The notes under the pieces: model-generated | Seen by the model: only the letters and a program-made list of their open reading frames with translations | Told to the model about the DNA's origin: nothing | Database searches by the model: none | Origin: Ga0074130 sp964499485 | GTDB lineage: Bacteria; Pseudomonadota; Gammaproteobacteria; Burkholderiales; Rhodocyclaceae | NCBI GenBank assembly: GCA_964499485.1 | Contig: CAZCLF010000005.1 | Location: 35,518 to 99,517 of the forward strand | Length of the DNA stretch: 64,000 bases | Direction: 5' to 3' | In this document: one piece after another, positions 1-8,729 of the stretch | Layout: every line of letters begins with the position of its first letter | Numbering within the stretch: the first letter of the stretch is position 1 | Position numbers and translations under genes: made by a program

Positions 1-1466
1 GTGTCGTTCATCCACCCCATATTCCACTTCATCGAGAAACCAAGGCCACCCACATAAACAGGCCGGGAGACCTGTGGCCATGCCGTCGACTCCTCAGCGA
101 TGGTAAGCGCCCCCGGAAACTCACGGTGCACCATCTCGTTCATTTCACGCAGGAAGGCGATGGCATCGAGATTTTCTCGACCGCCATATTTGTTCGGCTT
201 CCACTCCCCCGCTTTGCGTGAGTAATCTAGGTAAAGCATCGAAGCCACCGCATCGACGCGCAGGCCGTCGATATGGAATTCCGATAACCACCAATGCGCG
301 CTCGACAGCAGGAAGCTGCGGACTTCATTGCGCGCATAGTTGAAGACATGCGTGCCCCAGTCCGGCTGAATTTTTTGCTGCGGATCTGCGTGCTCGTAAA
401 GCGCCGTGCCATCAAAGTGGGCGAGCGCCCAATCGTCGGCCGGAAAGTGCCCAGGCACCCAGTCGAGCAGCACACCAATTCCCGCTTGATGACAGGTATC
501 CACAAAATGGCGGAAGTCATCCGGCATGCCAAAGCGCGCACTCGGCGCAAAGAAGCCTGTACATTGATAGCCCCATGATTCATCGAGCGGATGCTCCATG
601 ATCGGCAGCAATTCAAGGTGCGTGTAGCCCTGCTGCTGCACATACGGCACCAGCTTATCGGCCAGTTCGCGGTAGCTATAGAAGCTGCCATCCGGATGAC
701 GCATCCATGAGCCGGCATGCACTTCATAAATCGACATCGGTGCATGCAGCCAATCCGCAGTGGCTCGTCGCTGCAGCCAGGCCGCGTCTTGCCAGTCATA
801 GCGGCTGCTAGCCACCACGCGGGCGGCAGTGGCGGGGCGCTTCTCAAAGCCCCGTGCATAGGGGTCAGCCTTCGCTTTGACGAGCTCACTACCTCGCTGA
901 CGAAGCTCGAACTTATACAGCGTACCGTCCGGCAAATCCGGCACAAATAGCTCCCAGACGCCACTGGCGCCAAGGCTGGCGAGTGGGTGGCAGCGCCCAT
1001 CCCAGTGATTGAAATCGCCGATTACGGATACGCGTTCAGCATTCGGTGCCCACACGCGGAAACAAATTCCACTGACACCTTGTCTGATCTCGGTCAAAGC
1101 GCCGAGGAGTCGATACGCCTGATAGTTACTCCCTGAGGAAAACAGATAGAGGTCATGTTCGCTTGGGGAGGGCGGAAAAGCATAAGGGTCATGCACCCGA
1201 AAGGAGCGCTTGCCTTCCTGTATGTGCAGGCACCATGGTGCGGTTGGCGGTTCACTGCCATGCCACTCGAAAACCCCGCCACTGCCAGCCCGTTGCAAAG
1301 AGGTGTTTGCGCCGTCACATTCCAGCGCTATGCTGTGCGCATGCGGATTGAAAACGCGGAGGCGCCAACCTGTGCCATGGCGGTGCAGGCCAAGTACCCT
1401 GAACGGATCATATTCGCGTGCCTCGAGGAGGGGGCGCATTTCAGCATCAAGCATTTGCATCACCAT
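1..1466 (-). CDS. glgB: 1,4-alpha-glucan branching enzyme GlgB (3' end outside window)
   Basis: Glycogen branching enzyme of GH13, making alpha-1,6 branches on linear glucan. The complementary strand stays open from 1466 to the window edge, giving about 488 N-terminal residues. A CBM48-type segment (VWAPNAERVSVIGDFNHWDG) lies near residue 120. GH13 region I (DWVPGHFPADDWAL) and region II (GLRVDAVASMLYLDY, holding the nucleophile Asp) follow, then region III (TIAEEST, holding the acid/base Glu). The last visible stretch, GGLGFSMKWNMGWMNDT, is characteristic of GlgB. The C-terminal barrel end and beta domain are missing because the window ends. The start at 1466 is one of three close ATGs (1466, 1460, 1454); none has a strong Shine-Dalgarno, so the exact start is uncertain. 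It is divergent from glgC with only 43 bp between starts, so promoters of one gene probably lie inside the other. Confidence 0.95.
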   Translation of the reverse strand, partial: MVMQMLDAEMRPLLEAREYDPFRVLGLHRHGTGWRLRVFNPHAHSIALECDGANTSLQRAGSGGVFEWHGSEPPTAPWCLHIQEGKRSFRVHDPYAFPPSPSEHDLYLFSSGSNYQAYRLLGALTEIRQGVSGICFRVWAPNAERVSVIGDFNHWDGRCHPLASLGASGVWELFVPDLPDGTLYKFELRQRGSELVKAKADPYARGFEKRPATAARVVASSRYDWQDAAWLQRRATADWLHAPMSIYEVHAGSWMRHPDGSFYSYRELADKLVPYVQQQGYTHLELLPIMEHPLDESWGYQCTGFFAPSARFGMPDDFRHFVDTCHQAGIGVLLDWVPGHFPADDWALAHFDGTALYEHADPQQKIQPDWGTHVFNYARNEVRSFLLSSAHWWLSEFHIDGLRVDAVASMLYLDYSRKAGEWKPNKYGGRENLDAIAFLREMNEMVHREFPGALTIAEESTAWPQVSRPVYVGGLGFSMKWNMGWMND

Positions 1467-1509
1467 TCGGATCACACTGTGCGGCCATTGTAGCCGCGGG
1501 AGCCTTGCA

Positions 1510-2805
1510 ATGTCTGAGCAAAACAACCAGAACACGGCTGGTCGACATGTCAGCCACCTGACACGCAACACTTATGCGATCGTACTCGCTGGGGGCCGTG
1601 GCAGCCGCCTGATGCAACTGACCGACTGGCGTGCCAAGCCATCAGTTCCATTTGGAGGCAAGTTTCGCATCATCGATTTCGCGCTATCCAACTGCGTTAA
1701 TTCGGGCATCCGCCGCATAGGCGTTGCTACCCAGTACAAGGCACAAAGTCTGATCCGCCATATCCAGCATGCGTGGAGCTTCCTTGAAGGGCGCTTCCAC
1801 GAAGGCGTCGATTTGATGCCGGCACAGCAGATGATGGGCGAGGGTTGGTATCGCGGCACTGCCGATGCGGTGTACCAAAACATCGATCTGCTGCGCTACA
1901 ACCGCCCCAAATATGTGCTCATCCTGTCTGGCGATCACGTTTACAAGATGGACTACGGCCGCATGCTGGCCGAACATGTCTGGAACGATGCCGAGCTCAC
2001 AGTCGCCTGCATCGATGTGCCGATTGAAGATGCCAAGGGCTTTGGCGTGATGGCTGTAGACGAGGCCAATCGCGTCACCAGTTTTGTCGAGAAGCCCGCT
2101 GAGCCCCCCACGATGCCCGGCAATCCAGAGCGCTCACTCGCCTCCATGGGGATCTACGTCTTCAATGCTGACTTTCTGTACGAGCAATTACTGCGCGATT
2201 GTGCGGACGAAAATTCGAGTAATGACTTCGGCAAGGACATCATCCCGCATGTGCTGGCCAACAACCGGCGCGTCTTTGCACACAGCTTCAAGAATAGCTG
2301 TGTAGGTGGCGCCAGTCCGGATGTGCCCTACTGGCGAGACGTTGGCACCATTGATGCTTACTGGGAAGCCAATATGGAGCTGACCAAAGTGATGCCGGAG
2401 TTGAATATGTACGATGAGGAATGGCCGATCTGGACTTATCAGGAGCAGATGCCGCCCGCTAAGTTTGTCTTCGATGACGATGGTCGTCGTGGCATGGCCG
2501 TCGACTCACTGGTCTCAGGTGGTGACATCATCAGCGGTGCGACTGTGCGCCGCTCGCTGCTGTTCTCACGGGTCAATGTATACGACGGCGCATTGGTGGA
2601 AGATTCTGTTGTCCTGCAAGGTGTTGATATTGGTCCGGGGGCAAAGATCCGCCGTGCCGTCATCGATAAGCGTTGCAAAATTCCATCTGGCATGCGGATT
2701 GGATACAACCTTGAAGAAGACCGACAACGCTTTTACGTCAGCGAAAAAGGGGTGGTTCTGGTCACGCAGGACATGCTCGGTCAGCGTGCACCGCGCATCG
2801 GCTAG
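1510..2805 (+). CDS. glgC: Glucose-1-phosphate adenylyltransferase GlgC
   Basis: ADP-glucose pyrophosphorylase, which makes ADP-glucose from glucose-1-phosphate and ATP for GlgA. The 431-residue product has the nucleotidyltransferase signature AIVLAGGRGSRLMQLTDWRA near residue 23 and SGDHVYKMDY near residue 140. A C-terminal left-handed beta-helix region follows (SGGDIISGATVRRSLLF onward). Length fits the bacterial family (about 420-430). The frame is open further upstream, but the ATG at 1510 is preceded by GGGAG and gives the normal N terminus; an upstream start would overlap glgB extensively. It is the first gene of a run with the two GH57 genes, pgi and glgA. Confidence 0.96.
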   Translation: MSEQNNQNTAGRHVSHLTRNTYAIVLAGGRGSRLMQLTDWRAKPSVPFGGKFRIIDFALSNCVNSGIRRIGVATQYKAQSLIRHIQHAWSFLEGRFHEGVDLMPAQQMMGEGWYRGTADAVYQNIDLLRYNRPKYVLILSGDHVYKMDYGRMLAEHVWNDAELTVACIDVPIEDAKGFGVMAVDEANRVTSFVEKPAEPPTMPGNPERSLASMGIYVFNADFLYEQLLRDCADENSSNDFGKDIIPHVLANNRRVFAHSFKNSCVGGASPDVPYWRDVGTIDAYWEANMELTKVMPELNMYDEEWPIWTYQEQMPPAKFVFDDDGRRGMAVDSLVSGGDIISGATVRRSLLFSRVNVYDGALVEDSVVLQGVDIGPGAKIRRAVIDKRCKIPSGMRIGYNLEEDRQRFYVSEKGVVLVTQDMLGQRAPRIG

Positions 2806-2823
2806 CCTAGGTCGGTACTCGAC

Positions 2824-4533
2824 ATGCACAAGATAGACCTTGTTTTTTTATGGCACATGCACCAACCGGATTACCGCGACCACAGTCGGCCCGGTGCACC
2901 AGAGTTCGTGCTGCCTTGGGTCTATCTACATGCCATCAAGGATTACACGGATATGGCCGCTCATCTAGAGCGGCACCCACAGGTGCGCGCAGTCATCAAC
3001 TTTGTGCCGGTGTTAGCCGAGCAGATTGAGGACTATGCTGGCCAGTTCGATAGCGGCGATTTTCGCGACCCACTTCTACGCTTACTCGCCACGCCCGAGG
3101 GCGGCGTGCTTGCGGCGGAAGACAAACGCCTGCTGCTGGATGCCTGCTTCCGCGCCAACCATGCCACCATGCTGGAGCCCTTTCCTGACTACCAGCGCCT
3201 GCATGCCTTGTTTAACAGTCTGGGCAGCCCTGCGGATAACGAACCTGCGCTCGACTATCTCTCGGAGAGCTACTACTTTGATTTGGTGACGTGGTATCAC
3301 CTCGCATGGAGTGGTGAATCCGAGCGCCGTGCCGAGCCCTTGTTACAGGCCCTCATTACCAAGGGCCAAGGGTTCAGCATTGGAGATCGGCATGCGCTAT
3401 TAGCGTGGATCGGGCGCACGTTACGCAACATCATTCCGCGCTACAAGGCACTGGCCAAGCGCGGACAGATTGAGCTCTCCTGTACGCCACAGACCCACCC
3501 CCTCAGCCCACTGCTACTCGATCTCCGTGCCGGGCAAGAAACGGTGCCAGATGCACCTGCACCGAGCGCACCAGCGTATCCGGGTGGAGGGGAGCGCGTG
3601 CGTCGCCACATTCTCATGGCGCTCGATAGCCATACAAAACGCTTTGGCGCACCTCCGGTTGGCCTGTGGCCGGCAGAAGGCGCGGTCTCAACCGAGTTTG
3701 CGCGCCAGTTAGCGGCAGAAGGCGTACGCTGGATTGCCAGCGGAGAAGGGGTACTGCACAACAGTCTGAATAAGGCGCAGATGCAAGTTGCGCATCCTGC
3801 TTGGCAGCCGTGGAAGCTCGATCGTGCGCCGGGTCTGACATTGTTTTTCCGTGATGAGCACCTGTCCGACCTCATCGGATTTGAATACGGCAAATGGCAT
3901 AGCGGCGAAGCGGCCCATCACTTCGTCGAGCAAGTTGCCAACACCGTGAATATAGCGCCGGGCGCCGAGCATGAAGGGCAAAAGCCCATGGTCGCCGTGA
4001 TTCTCGATGGCGAGAATGCATGGGAACACTATCCCTATAACGGCTGGTATTTTTTCGAAGAGCTGTACACATTGCTCGCTGTCCATGACGGTATCCGCAC
4101 TACCACCTTTGCCACACTGCTGAACGAGCGCCCCGCGCCCAGCGCGACGCTGCCTGCGCTGACAGCCGGTAGCTGGGTATATGGAACACTCTCAACGTGG
4201 GTCGGCGACGCGGCTAAGAATCGCGCATGGGATCTGTTGGTGGCAGCCAAAGTGGCTTACGACGAAGTCATGCAAGCACGCGCGCTCAGCACCGAACAGG
4301 TCAAGGCGGCGGAGTCCCAACTCGCCATCTGCGAAAGCTCAGACTGGTTCTGGTGGTTTGGTGACTACAACCCCGGCCCCTCGGTAGACAGCTTTGATCG
4401 GTTGTACCGACGCAACCTCGCTAACCTGTATCGATGTTTGCAGCTTGATCCCCCAGCCATTCTTGATACACCTATTTCCATCGGCAGCAGTGGTCAGGCC
4501 GAAGGTGGCGGCACCATGCGCCGCGCCAGTTAA
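2824..4533 (+). CDS. GH57 glycoside hydrolase (alpha-amylase/amylopullulanase-like)
   Basis: A GH57 alpha-glucan-active enzyme of 569 residues. The N terminus has the GH57 region I pattern (LWHMHQPDY). The nucleophile Glu is probably E285 in GLWPAEGAVS, and the acid/base Asp probably D395 in VILDGENAWEHYPYNGW. These are the canonical GH57 regions 3 and 4. No signal peptide is seen, so it probably acts on cytoplasmic glycogen or maltodextrins. It follows glgC by 18 bp and precedes a second GH57 enzyme by 17 bp, which implies co-transcription. Whether it hydrolyses, debranches or transfers glucan cannot be told from the motifs. Confidence 0.88.
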   Translation: MHKIDLVFLWHMHQPDYRDHSRPGAPEFVLPWVYLHAIKDYTDMAAHLERHPQVRAVINFVPVLAEQIEDYAGQFDSGDFRDPLLRLLATPEGGVLAAEDKRLLLDACFRANHATMLEPFPDYQRLHALFNSLGSPADNEPALDYLSESYYFDLVTWYHLAWSGESERRAEPLLQALITKGQGFSIGDRHALLAWIGRTLRNIIPRYKALAKRGQIELSCTPQTHPLSPLLLDLRAGQETVPDAPAPSAPAYPGGGERVRRHILMALDSHTKRFGAPPVGLWPAEGAVSTEFARQLAAEGVRWIASGEGVLHNSLNKAQMQVAHPAWQPWKLDRAPGLTLFFRDEHLSDLIGFEYGKWHSGEAAHHFVEQVANTVNIAPGAEHEGQKPMVAVILDGENAWEHYPYNGWYFFEELYTLLAVHDGIRTTTFATLLNERPAPSATLPALTAGSWVYGTLSTWVGDAAKNRAWDLLVAAKVAYDEVMQARALSTEQVKAAESQLAICESSDWFWWFGDYNPGPSVDSFDRLYRRNLANLYRCLQLDPPAILDTPISIGSSGQAEGGGTMRRAS

Positions 4534-4550
4534 GCCCAGCAAGGATAACC

Positions 4551-6548
4551 ATGACGATCTCCCTCCTCTTCGGCGTCCACGCACACCAACCGGTGGGTAA
4601 TTTCACCGAGGTGATTGACGATGCACATGTGCGTTGCTATGGCATGTTCATCCGTGTATTGCACAAGTATCCAGCCTTCCGATTCAGCGTACATTTCTCA
4701 GGCTGGCTGCTCGACCTCTTATACGAGCGCCATCCAGAAGACATGAAATTACTTGCGGAGATGACCGCGCGCGGTCAGGTCGAGTGGTTCGGCTCTGGTG
4801 ATTGCGAGCCGGTCCTCGCCGCAATTCCGCACCGAGACCGTCTGACACAGATCGAAACCCTATCGGCCAAGATCGCCCGCTACACTGGCACACGCCCGCG
4901 CGGCGCCTGGCTGACTGAACGCGTGTGGGAGTCAGCCGTGGCTGCCTCCTTAGCCGAAGCCGGGATTGAGTATGTGGCCGTGGATGACTACCACTTCCTG
5001 TGCACCGGCGCGCGCGCCGACACGCTGGACAGCTTCTACACCACCGAGGAAAGCGGTCGCACGCTCGATCTCTTCCCCATCTCCGAACAAGCGCGTTATC
5101 GCATTCCCTTTGCACCGGCACATGAGGTCGTCGCCTGGATGGAAGATCTGGCACGACAGGGGCAGCGCGCCGTAGTGTATTTCGATGACATCGAGAAATT
5201 CGGCATCTGGCCAGAAACCTTCAACTGGGTCTATGAGCGCGGCTGGTTGGCCCAGTTCATCGAGGGCGTCTTGGCATCTCCACTAATCCGTACCGACACG
5301 TATGCCGATTACCACGCAGCGAATACCACCAGCGGTATTGTTTATCTGCCCACCACGTCGTACATCGAGATGAACGAATGGTCGCTGCCGGGTGCGGCAG
5401 CGGGGACGTATCACGCACTCGTGGAAAGTGAAAAGCAGCAAGGGCGCTTTGAGGCGCACAAGCCGTTCCTGCGCGGCGGCATCTGGCGTAACTTTTTCTC
5501 ACGCTATCCCGAGTCGAACTGGATGCACAAGCGCATGCTGGAGGCATCTGAACGTTATGCTGCGCTCAACCCAGCGCAGAAAACAACTGAGTTGCAGGAG
5601 CTACTGCACCGCGCACAAGCCAATGATGCGTTCTGGCACGGGCTGTTCGGTGGCTTATATCTGCCGCACCTGCGCCGCGCTATCTGGAACAACCTGCTGA
5701 TGCTTGAAGCCCGCCTGGATGCTATTGCGCCGCGCCCGGCAGTCTTCAGTGCCGATCGCGATCTGGACGGGCATGCGGAAGTATTTATCGCCAACCCACA
5801 GTTGCTGGCCATCATCCGTCCCGATAGCGATGCGGCGCTGGTTGAACTCTCCAGCTACCCGCTCGCGCACAATTTTGGTGACACCCTACGCCGTTATGAA
5901 GAGGGCTATCACGCCCGTATCGTTGCAGCCGATCCGGCAGCCCATTCCGCAAATACTGAGGGTGCAGGCATTGCCTCGGCCCATGATCGAATTGCCTTCA
6001 AGCATGTCATCACGGCCACCGATGTTGTGCCGGATGCACGCCCACGTGGCATGTTTGTGGATACCTGGCTAAGCAATAACAATGCGGACACACCGGTGTA
6101 TGTCATGACCGGTGCAGCAAGCTATCGGGCCGAAAGTGAAGAAGTCACGCTGCACAAACAATATGTGATTGAACAGGACTGCCTAAAAGTCACTTACACC
6201 GCATCCTCTGCCGGCCTGCTGCAGACCGAGCTCAACCTAGCCATGCCCAGCTGTGACGGCTATGCCGGCCGCTATGTGCTTGCTGATGGTCGCATTCCCT
6301 GCGGCTTTGGGCAGGCACTTGACCTGGAGGCAGCAACCCAGCTCAGTCTGGTCGATGGCGTGCTCGGTGGCAAAATCATTCTCAAGAGCAACCTGCCCAT
6401 CCGTATCAGCGCACGGCCACACTTCACTGTGTCGCAATCCGAAGCGGGCTTCGAGAAAGTCATGCAGGCCGCAACGCTGACGCTCAGTTGGCGCGCAGCG
6501 GCAGGCCATACCTTGGAGTTAACCTTGACACCCCTAGTCGGTGAATGA
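4551..6548 (+). CDS. GH57 4-alpha-glucanotransferase
   Basis: A 665-residue GH57 glucanotransferase, of the type that disproportionates maltodextrins. The N terminus has FGVHAHQPVGNF (region I). The probable nucleophile is E123 in GAWLTERVWE, the same number as in the characterised Thermococcus litoralis enzyme. The acid/base Asp lies in YFDDIEKFGIWPETF (D212/D213). The C-terminal third matches the beta-sandwich (DUF1925/DUF1926-like) part of that subfamily. There is no signal peptide. This lineage is commoner in thermophiles and archaea than in betaproteobacteria, where MalQ (GH77) usually does the job. It sits in the glycogen cluster immediately after another GH57 gene. Confidence 0.87.
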   Translation: MTISLLFGVHAHQPVGNFTEVIDDAHVRCYGMFIRVLHKYPAFRFSVHFSGWLLDLLYERHPEDMKLLAEMTARGQVEWFGSGDCEPVLAAIPHRDRLTQIETLSAKIARYTGTRPRGAWLTERVWESAVAASLAEAGIEYVAVDDYHFLCTGARADTLDSFYTTEESGRTLDLFPISEQARYRIPFAPAHEVVAWMEDLARQGQRAVVYFDDIEKFGIWPETFNWVYERGWLAQFIEGVLASPLIRTDTYADYHAANTTSGIVYLPTTSYIEMNEWSLPGAAAGTYHALVESEKQQGRFEAHKPFLRGGIWRNFFSRYPESNWMHKRMLEASERYAALNPAQKTTELQELLHRAQANDAFWHGLFGGLYLPHLRRAIWNNLLMLEARLDAIAPRPAVFSADRDLDGHAEVFIANPQLLAIIRPDSDAALVELSSYPLAHNFGDTLRRYEEGYHARIVAADPAAHSANTEGAGIASAHDRIAFKHVITATDVVPDARPRGMFVDTWLSNNNADTPVYVMTGAASYRAESEEVTLHKQYVIEQDCLKVTYTASSAGLLQTELNLAMPSCDGYAGRYVLADGRIPCGFGQALDLEAATQLSLVDGVLGGKIILKSNLPIRISARPHFTVSQSEAGFEKVMQAATLTLSWRAAAGHTLELTLTPLVGE

Positions 6549-6642
6549 GTCGGGCTGTGCATTTGCCGCACAAAGTGTGGCCTCAGGTAAAGTCTGACCC
6601 TATTGAATCAACTTGCTTCGCCCTTGTAATGGAACTGATGTC

Positions 6643-8226
6643 ATGGCGCTAAATTCAACCCCGGCTTGGCGTGCGCTGGTCGCACATACGGCACCGCCGC
6701 TGCCGCATTTGCGCGACCTCTTCGCCGCTGATCCAACGCGCTTCTCGCGCTTCTCGGTCAGCTTTGACGGATGGTTGCTCGACTACTCAAAGCAACGGGT
6801 GAATAGCGAGACCATGAGCTTGCTCGGTGCGCTCTGGCAAAGCGCCGATGTGCATGGCTGGATCAACCGCATGCAAGCGGGCGCCGCAATCAACCACACA
6901 GAGGCACGTGCCGTCGGCCACACATGGCTGCGCGCGCCGCTGCCGCGACCGGAAGTTTCCGCCGTCCTGCAGCAGATGAAGGCCTTTTGCGAAGCAATTC
7001 ATTCGGGCCAATGGCGAGGGGCCACGGGTGAGCACATCACCGATATTGTGAATATTGGGATTGGTGGCTCCGATCTTGGACCGCGCATGGTGACGCAGGC
7101 GCTGGGGACGCATGCGGTGGACAGCATCTCCGTGCATTACGTTGCGAATCTGGACAGCGCCGACCTTGCCGCCACGCTGAAGAAGCTGCGCCCAGCCAAC
7201 ACGCTATTCATTGTGTGCAGCAAGACTTTCACCACACAGGAAACCATGCAGAACGCCACCTCGGCGCGACAATGGTTAGTGGCAGCCTTGGGAGAGTTGG
7301 CGGTGGCAAAACACTTTGTCGCGGTCTCCACCAATCTTGAAGCTGTTGCCGCATTCGGGATAGACCCCGCCAATGCGTTTGCCTTCTGGGATTGGGTGGG
7401 GGGGCGTTACTCCCTGTGGTCGGCTGTTGGGCTATCGACCGCCCTCGCCATTGGCTTTGCCAATTTTGAACAGTTGCTCGCTGGTGCTGCGGCGATGGAC
7501 GAGCATTTCTTCACCGCGCCAGTGGGTCAAAATCTGCCCGCCTTGCTAGGCCTCCTGCAAGTATGGAATACCAGTTTTCTGGGTGCGCCCACACAAGCGA
7601 TCCTGCCCTACAGTCAATCACTGGAGCTATTGCCCCGCCATCTGCAGCAGCTAGAAATGGAATCCAATGGCAAGCGTGTCGACCGCGAGGGCAATGAACT
7701 GCCTGCGCCCGCCTGCCCGGTCATCTGGGGTGAACCCGGTACCAATGGCCAGCATGCGTTCTATCAACTCATTCATCAGGGCGGTCGTCTGATCCCCTGC
7801 GACTTCATTGCCGTCAAAACGCCTGATTATGCGTTGGCAGGGCATCACAGCAAACTACTCGCCAATTGCTTCGCGCAGAGCGAGGCGCTGATGCGCGGCA
7901 AGACCTTGGCTGAAGCGCAGGTTGAACTCGGCCCCGAAGGTGCCGCTCTCGCCCCCTACAAGGTTTTCCCGGGCAACCAGCCCTCCACCACCTTGTTGAT
8001 GCCGGCAATCACGCCATACTCCGTAGGTCAGTTGGTTGCGCTGTATGAACACAAGGTGTTTGTTGCCGGCTGCCTATGGGATATCAACGCCTTTGATCAA
8101 TGGGGAGTCGAGTACGGAAAGCAACTTGCTGCGCGCTTGCTCCCCCTGTTGGAAGGCCAGCCTGCTGGTCATGAACTAGACAGTTCAACAGCGGGATTGA
8201 TTGCGGCAAGCCTGAGCAAGCAATGA
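6643..8226 (+). CDS. pgi: Glucose-6-phosphate isomerase
   Basis: Converts glucose-6-phosphate and fructose-6-phosphate, linking glycolysis or gluconeogenesis to glycogen synthesis. The product is 527 residues. Phosphosugar isomerase signatures are visible: NIGIGGSDLGPRM, FAFWDWVGGRYSLWSAVGL and VALYEHKVFVAGCLWDINAF. The ATG at 6643 is preferred over a TTG at 6613 because it gives the usual N terminus and has a GGAAC stretch upstream. Its stop overlaps the start of the next small gene. Location between glucan enzymes and glgA fits a sugar-phosphate supply role. Confidence 0.96.
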   Translation: MALNSTPAWRALVAHTAPPLPHLRDLFAADPTRFSRFSVSFDGWLLDYSKQRVNSETMSLLGALWQSADVHGWINRMQAGAAINHTEARAVGHTWLRAPLPRPEVSAVLQQMKAFCEAIHSGQWRGATGEHITDIVNIGIGGSDLGPRMVTQALGTHAVDSISVHYVANLDSADLAATLKKLRPANTLFIVCSKTFTTQETMQNATSARQWLVAALGELAVAKHFVAVSTNLEAVAAFGIDPANAFAFWDWVGGRYSLWSAVGLSTALAIGFANFEQLLAGAAAMDEHFFTAPVGQNLPALLGLLQVWNTSFLGAPTQAILPYSQSLELLPRHLQQLEMESNGKRVDREGNELPAPACPVIWGEPGTNGQHAFYQLIHQGGRLIPCDFIAVKTPDYALAGHHSKLLANCFAQSEALMRGKTLAEAQVELGPEGAALAPYKVFPGNQPSTTLLMPAITPYSVGQLVALYEHKVFVAGCLWDINAFDQWGVEYGKQLAARLLPLLEGQPAGHELDSSTAGLIAASLSKQ

Positions 8227-8708
8227 TGAAATTACTGCGCTTGGCGTTGCCATCATTCCTCTTGACCGTGTTGTTCGCCCTGAGCAGCAACGCCCTTGCA
8301 CAAGCTGTCACCCAAGCCGAGGCCAAAGCCTTCTTCAAACAATACGTGGCCTTGAGCGACGCCTTTGATGACGCACTGGTTGATCTTTACTCGCCCGCTG
8401 CCAGTATTGTTGGGCTGCGGCGTGAAGACAACGGCGACACGACAAAGCAGGAACTCACAGGTGCGCAATGGCAACAATTGCTTAGCTTCAATCTGGCCAA
8501 GGCCAAGAAGCGCAATGAGCGCTCGACTTACAGTCAGCTACGCTTCACGCCACAGGACAAGGCAATGAAGATTACAGCGGATCGTTATTCCATCCGCAAA
8601 TGCTTTACCGACAGTGCTTACTTCATGGTGGTCGCACGCCGCGCGGATAAGCGCCTGCACATCGTCGAGGAAACCTTTGCGACCCACTTGCCGGATCAGT
8701 GCCGCTGA
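8223..8708 (+). CDS. Small exported protein of unknown function
   Basis: A 161-residue protein with a clear Sec signal peptide (KLLRLALPSFLLTVLFAL then SSNALA before AQAVTQ). The mature part begins FFKQYVALSDAFDDALVDLY, which is reminiscent of NTF2/SnoaL-like folds, but the family is not recognised. It starts inside the pgi stop codon (ATGA), so translational coupling is likely; a second ATG at 8226 is an alternative start. Sitting between two cytoplasmic glycogen enzymes, an exported product is unexpected and its role is unknown. Confidence 0.75.
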   Translation: MMKLLRLALPSFLLTVLFALSSNALAQAVTQAEAKAFFKQYVALSDAFDDALVDLYSPAASIVGLRREDNGDTTKQELTGAQWQQLLSFNLAKAKKRNERSTYSQLRFTPQDKAMKITADRYSIRKCFTDSAYFMVVARRADKRLHIVEETFATHLPDQCR

Positions 8709-8729
8709 TCGGTTTTATTCCTTTCGCCA

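Noticed and set aside
1210..1509. Longer N terminus for GlgC beginning upstream of 1510
   Set aside because: It would overlap glgB on the other strand, has no GlgC-like sequence, and a Shine-Dalgarno precedes the ATG at 1510.
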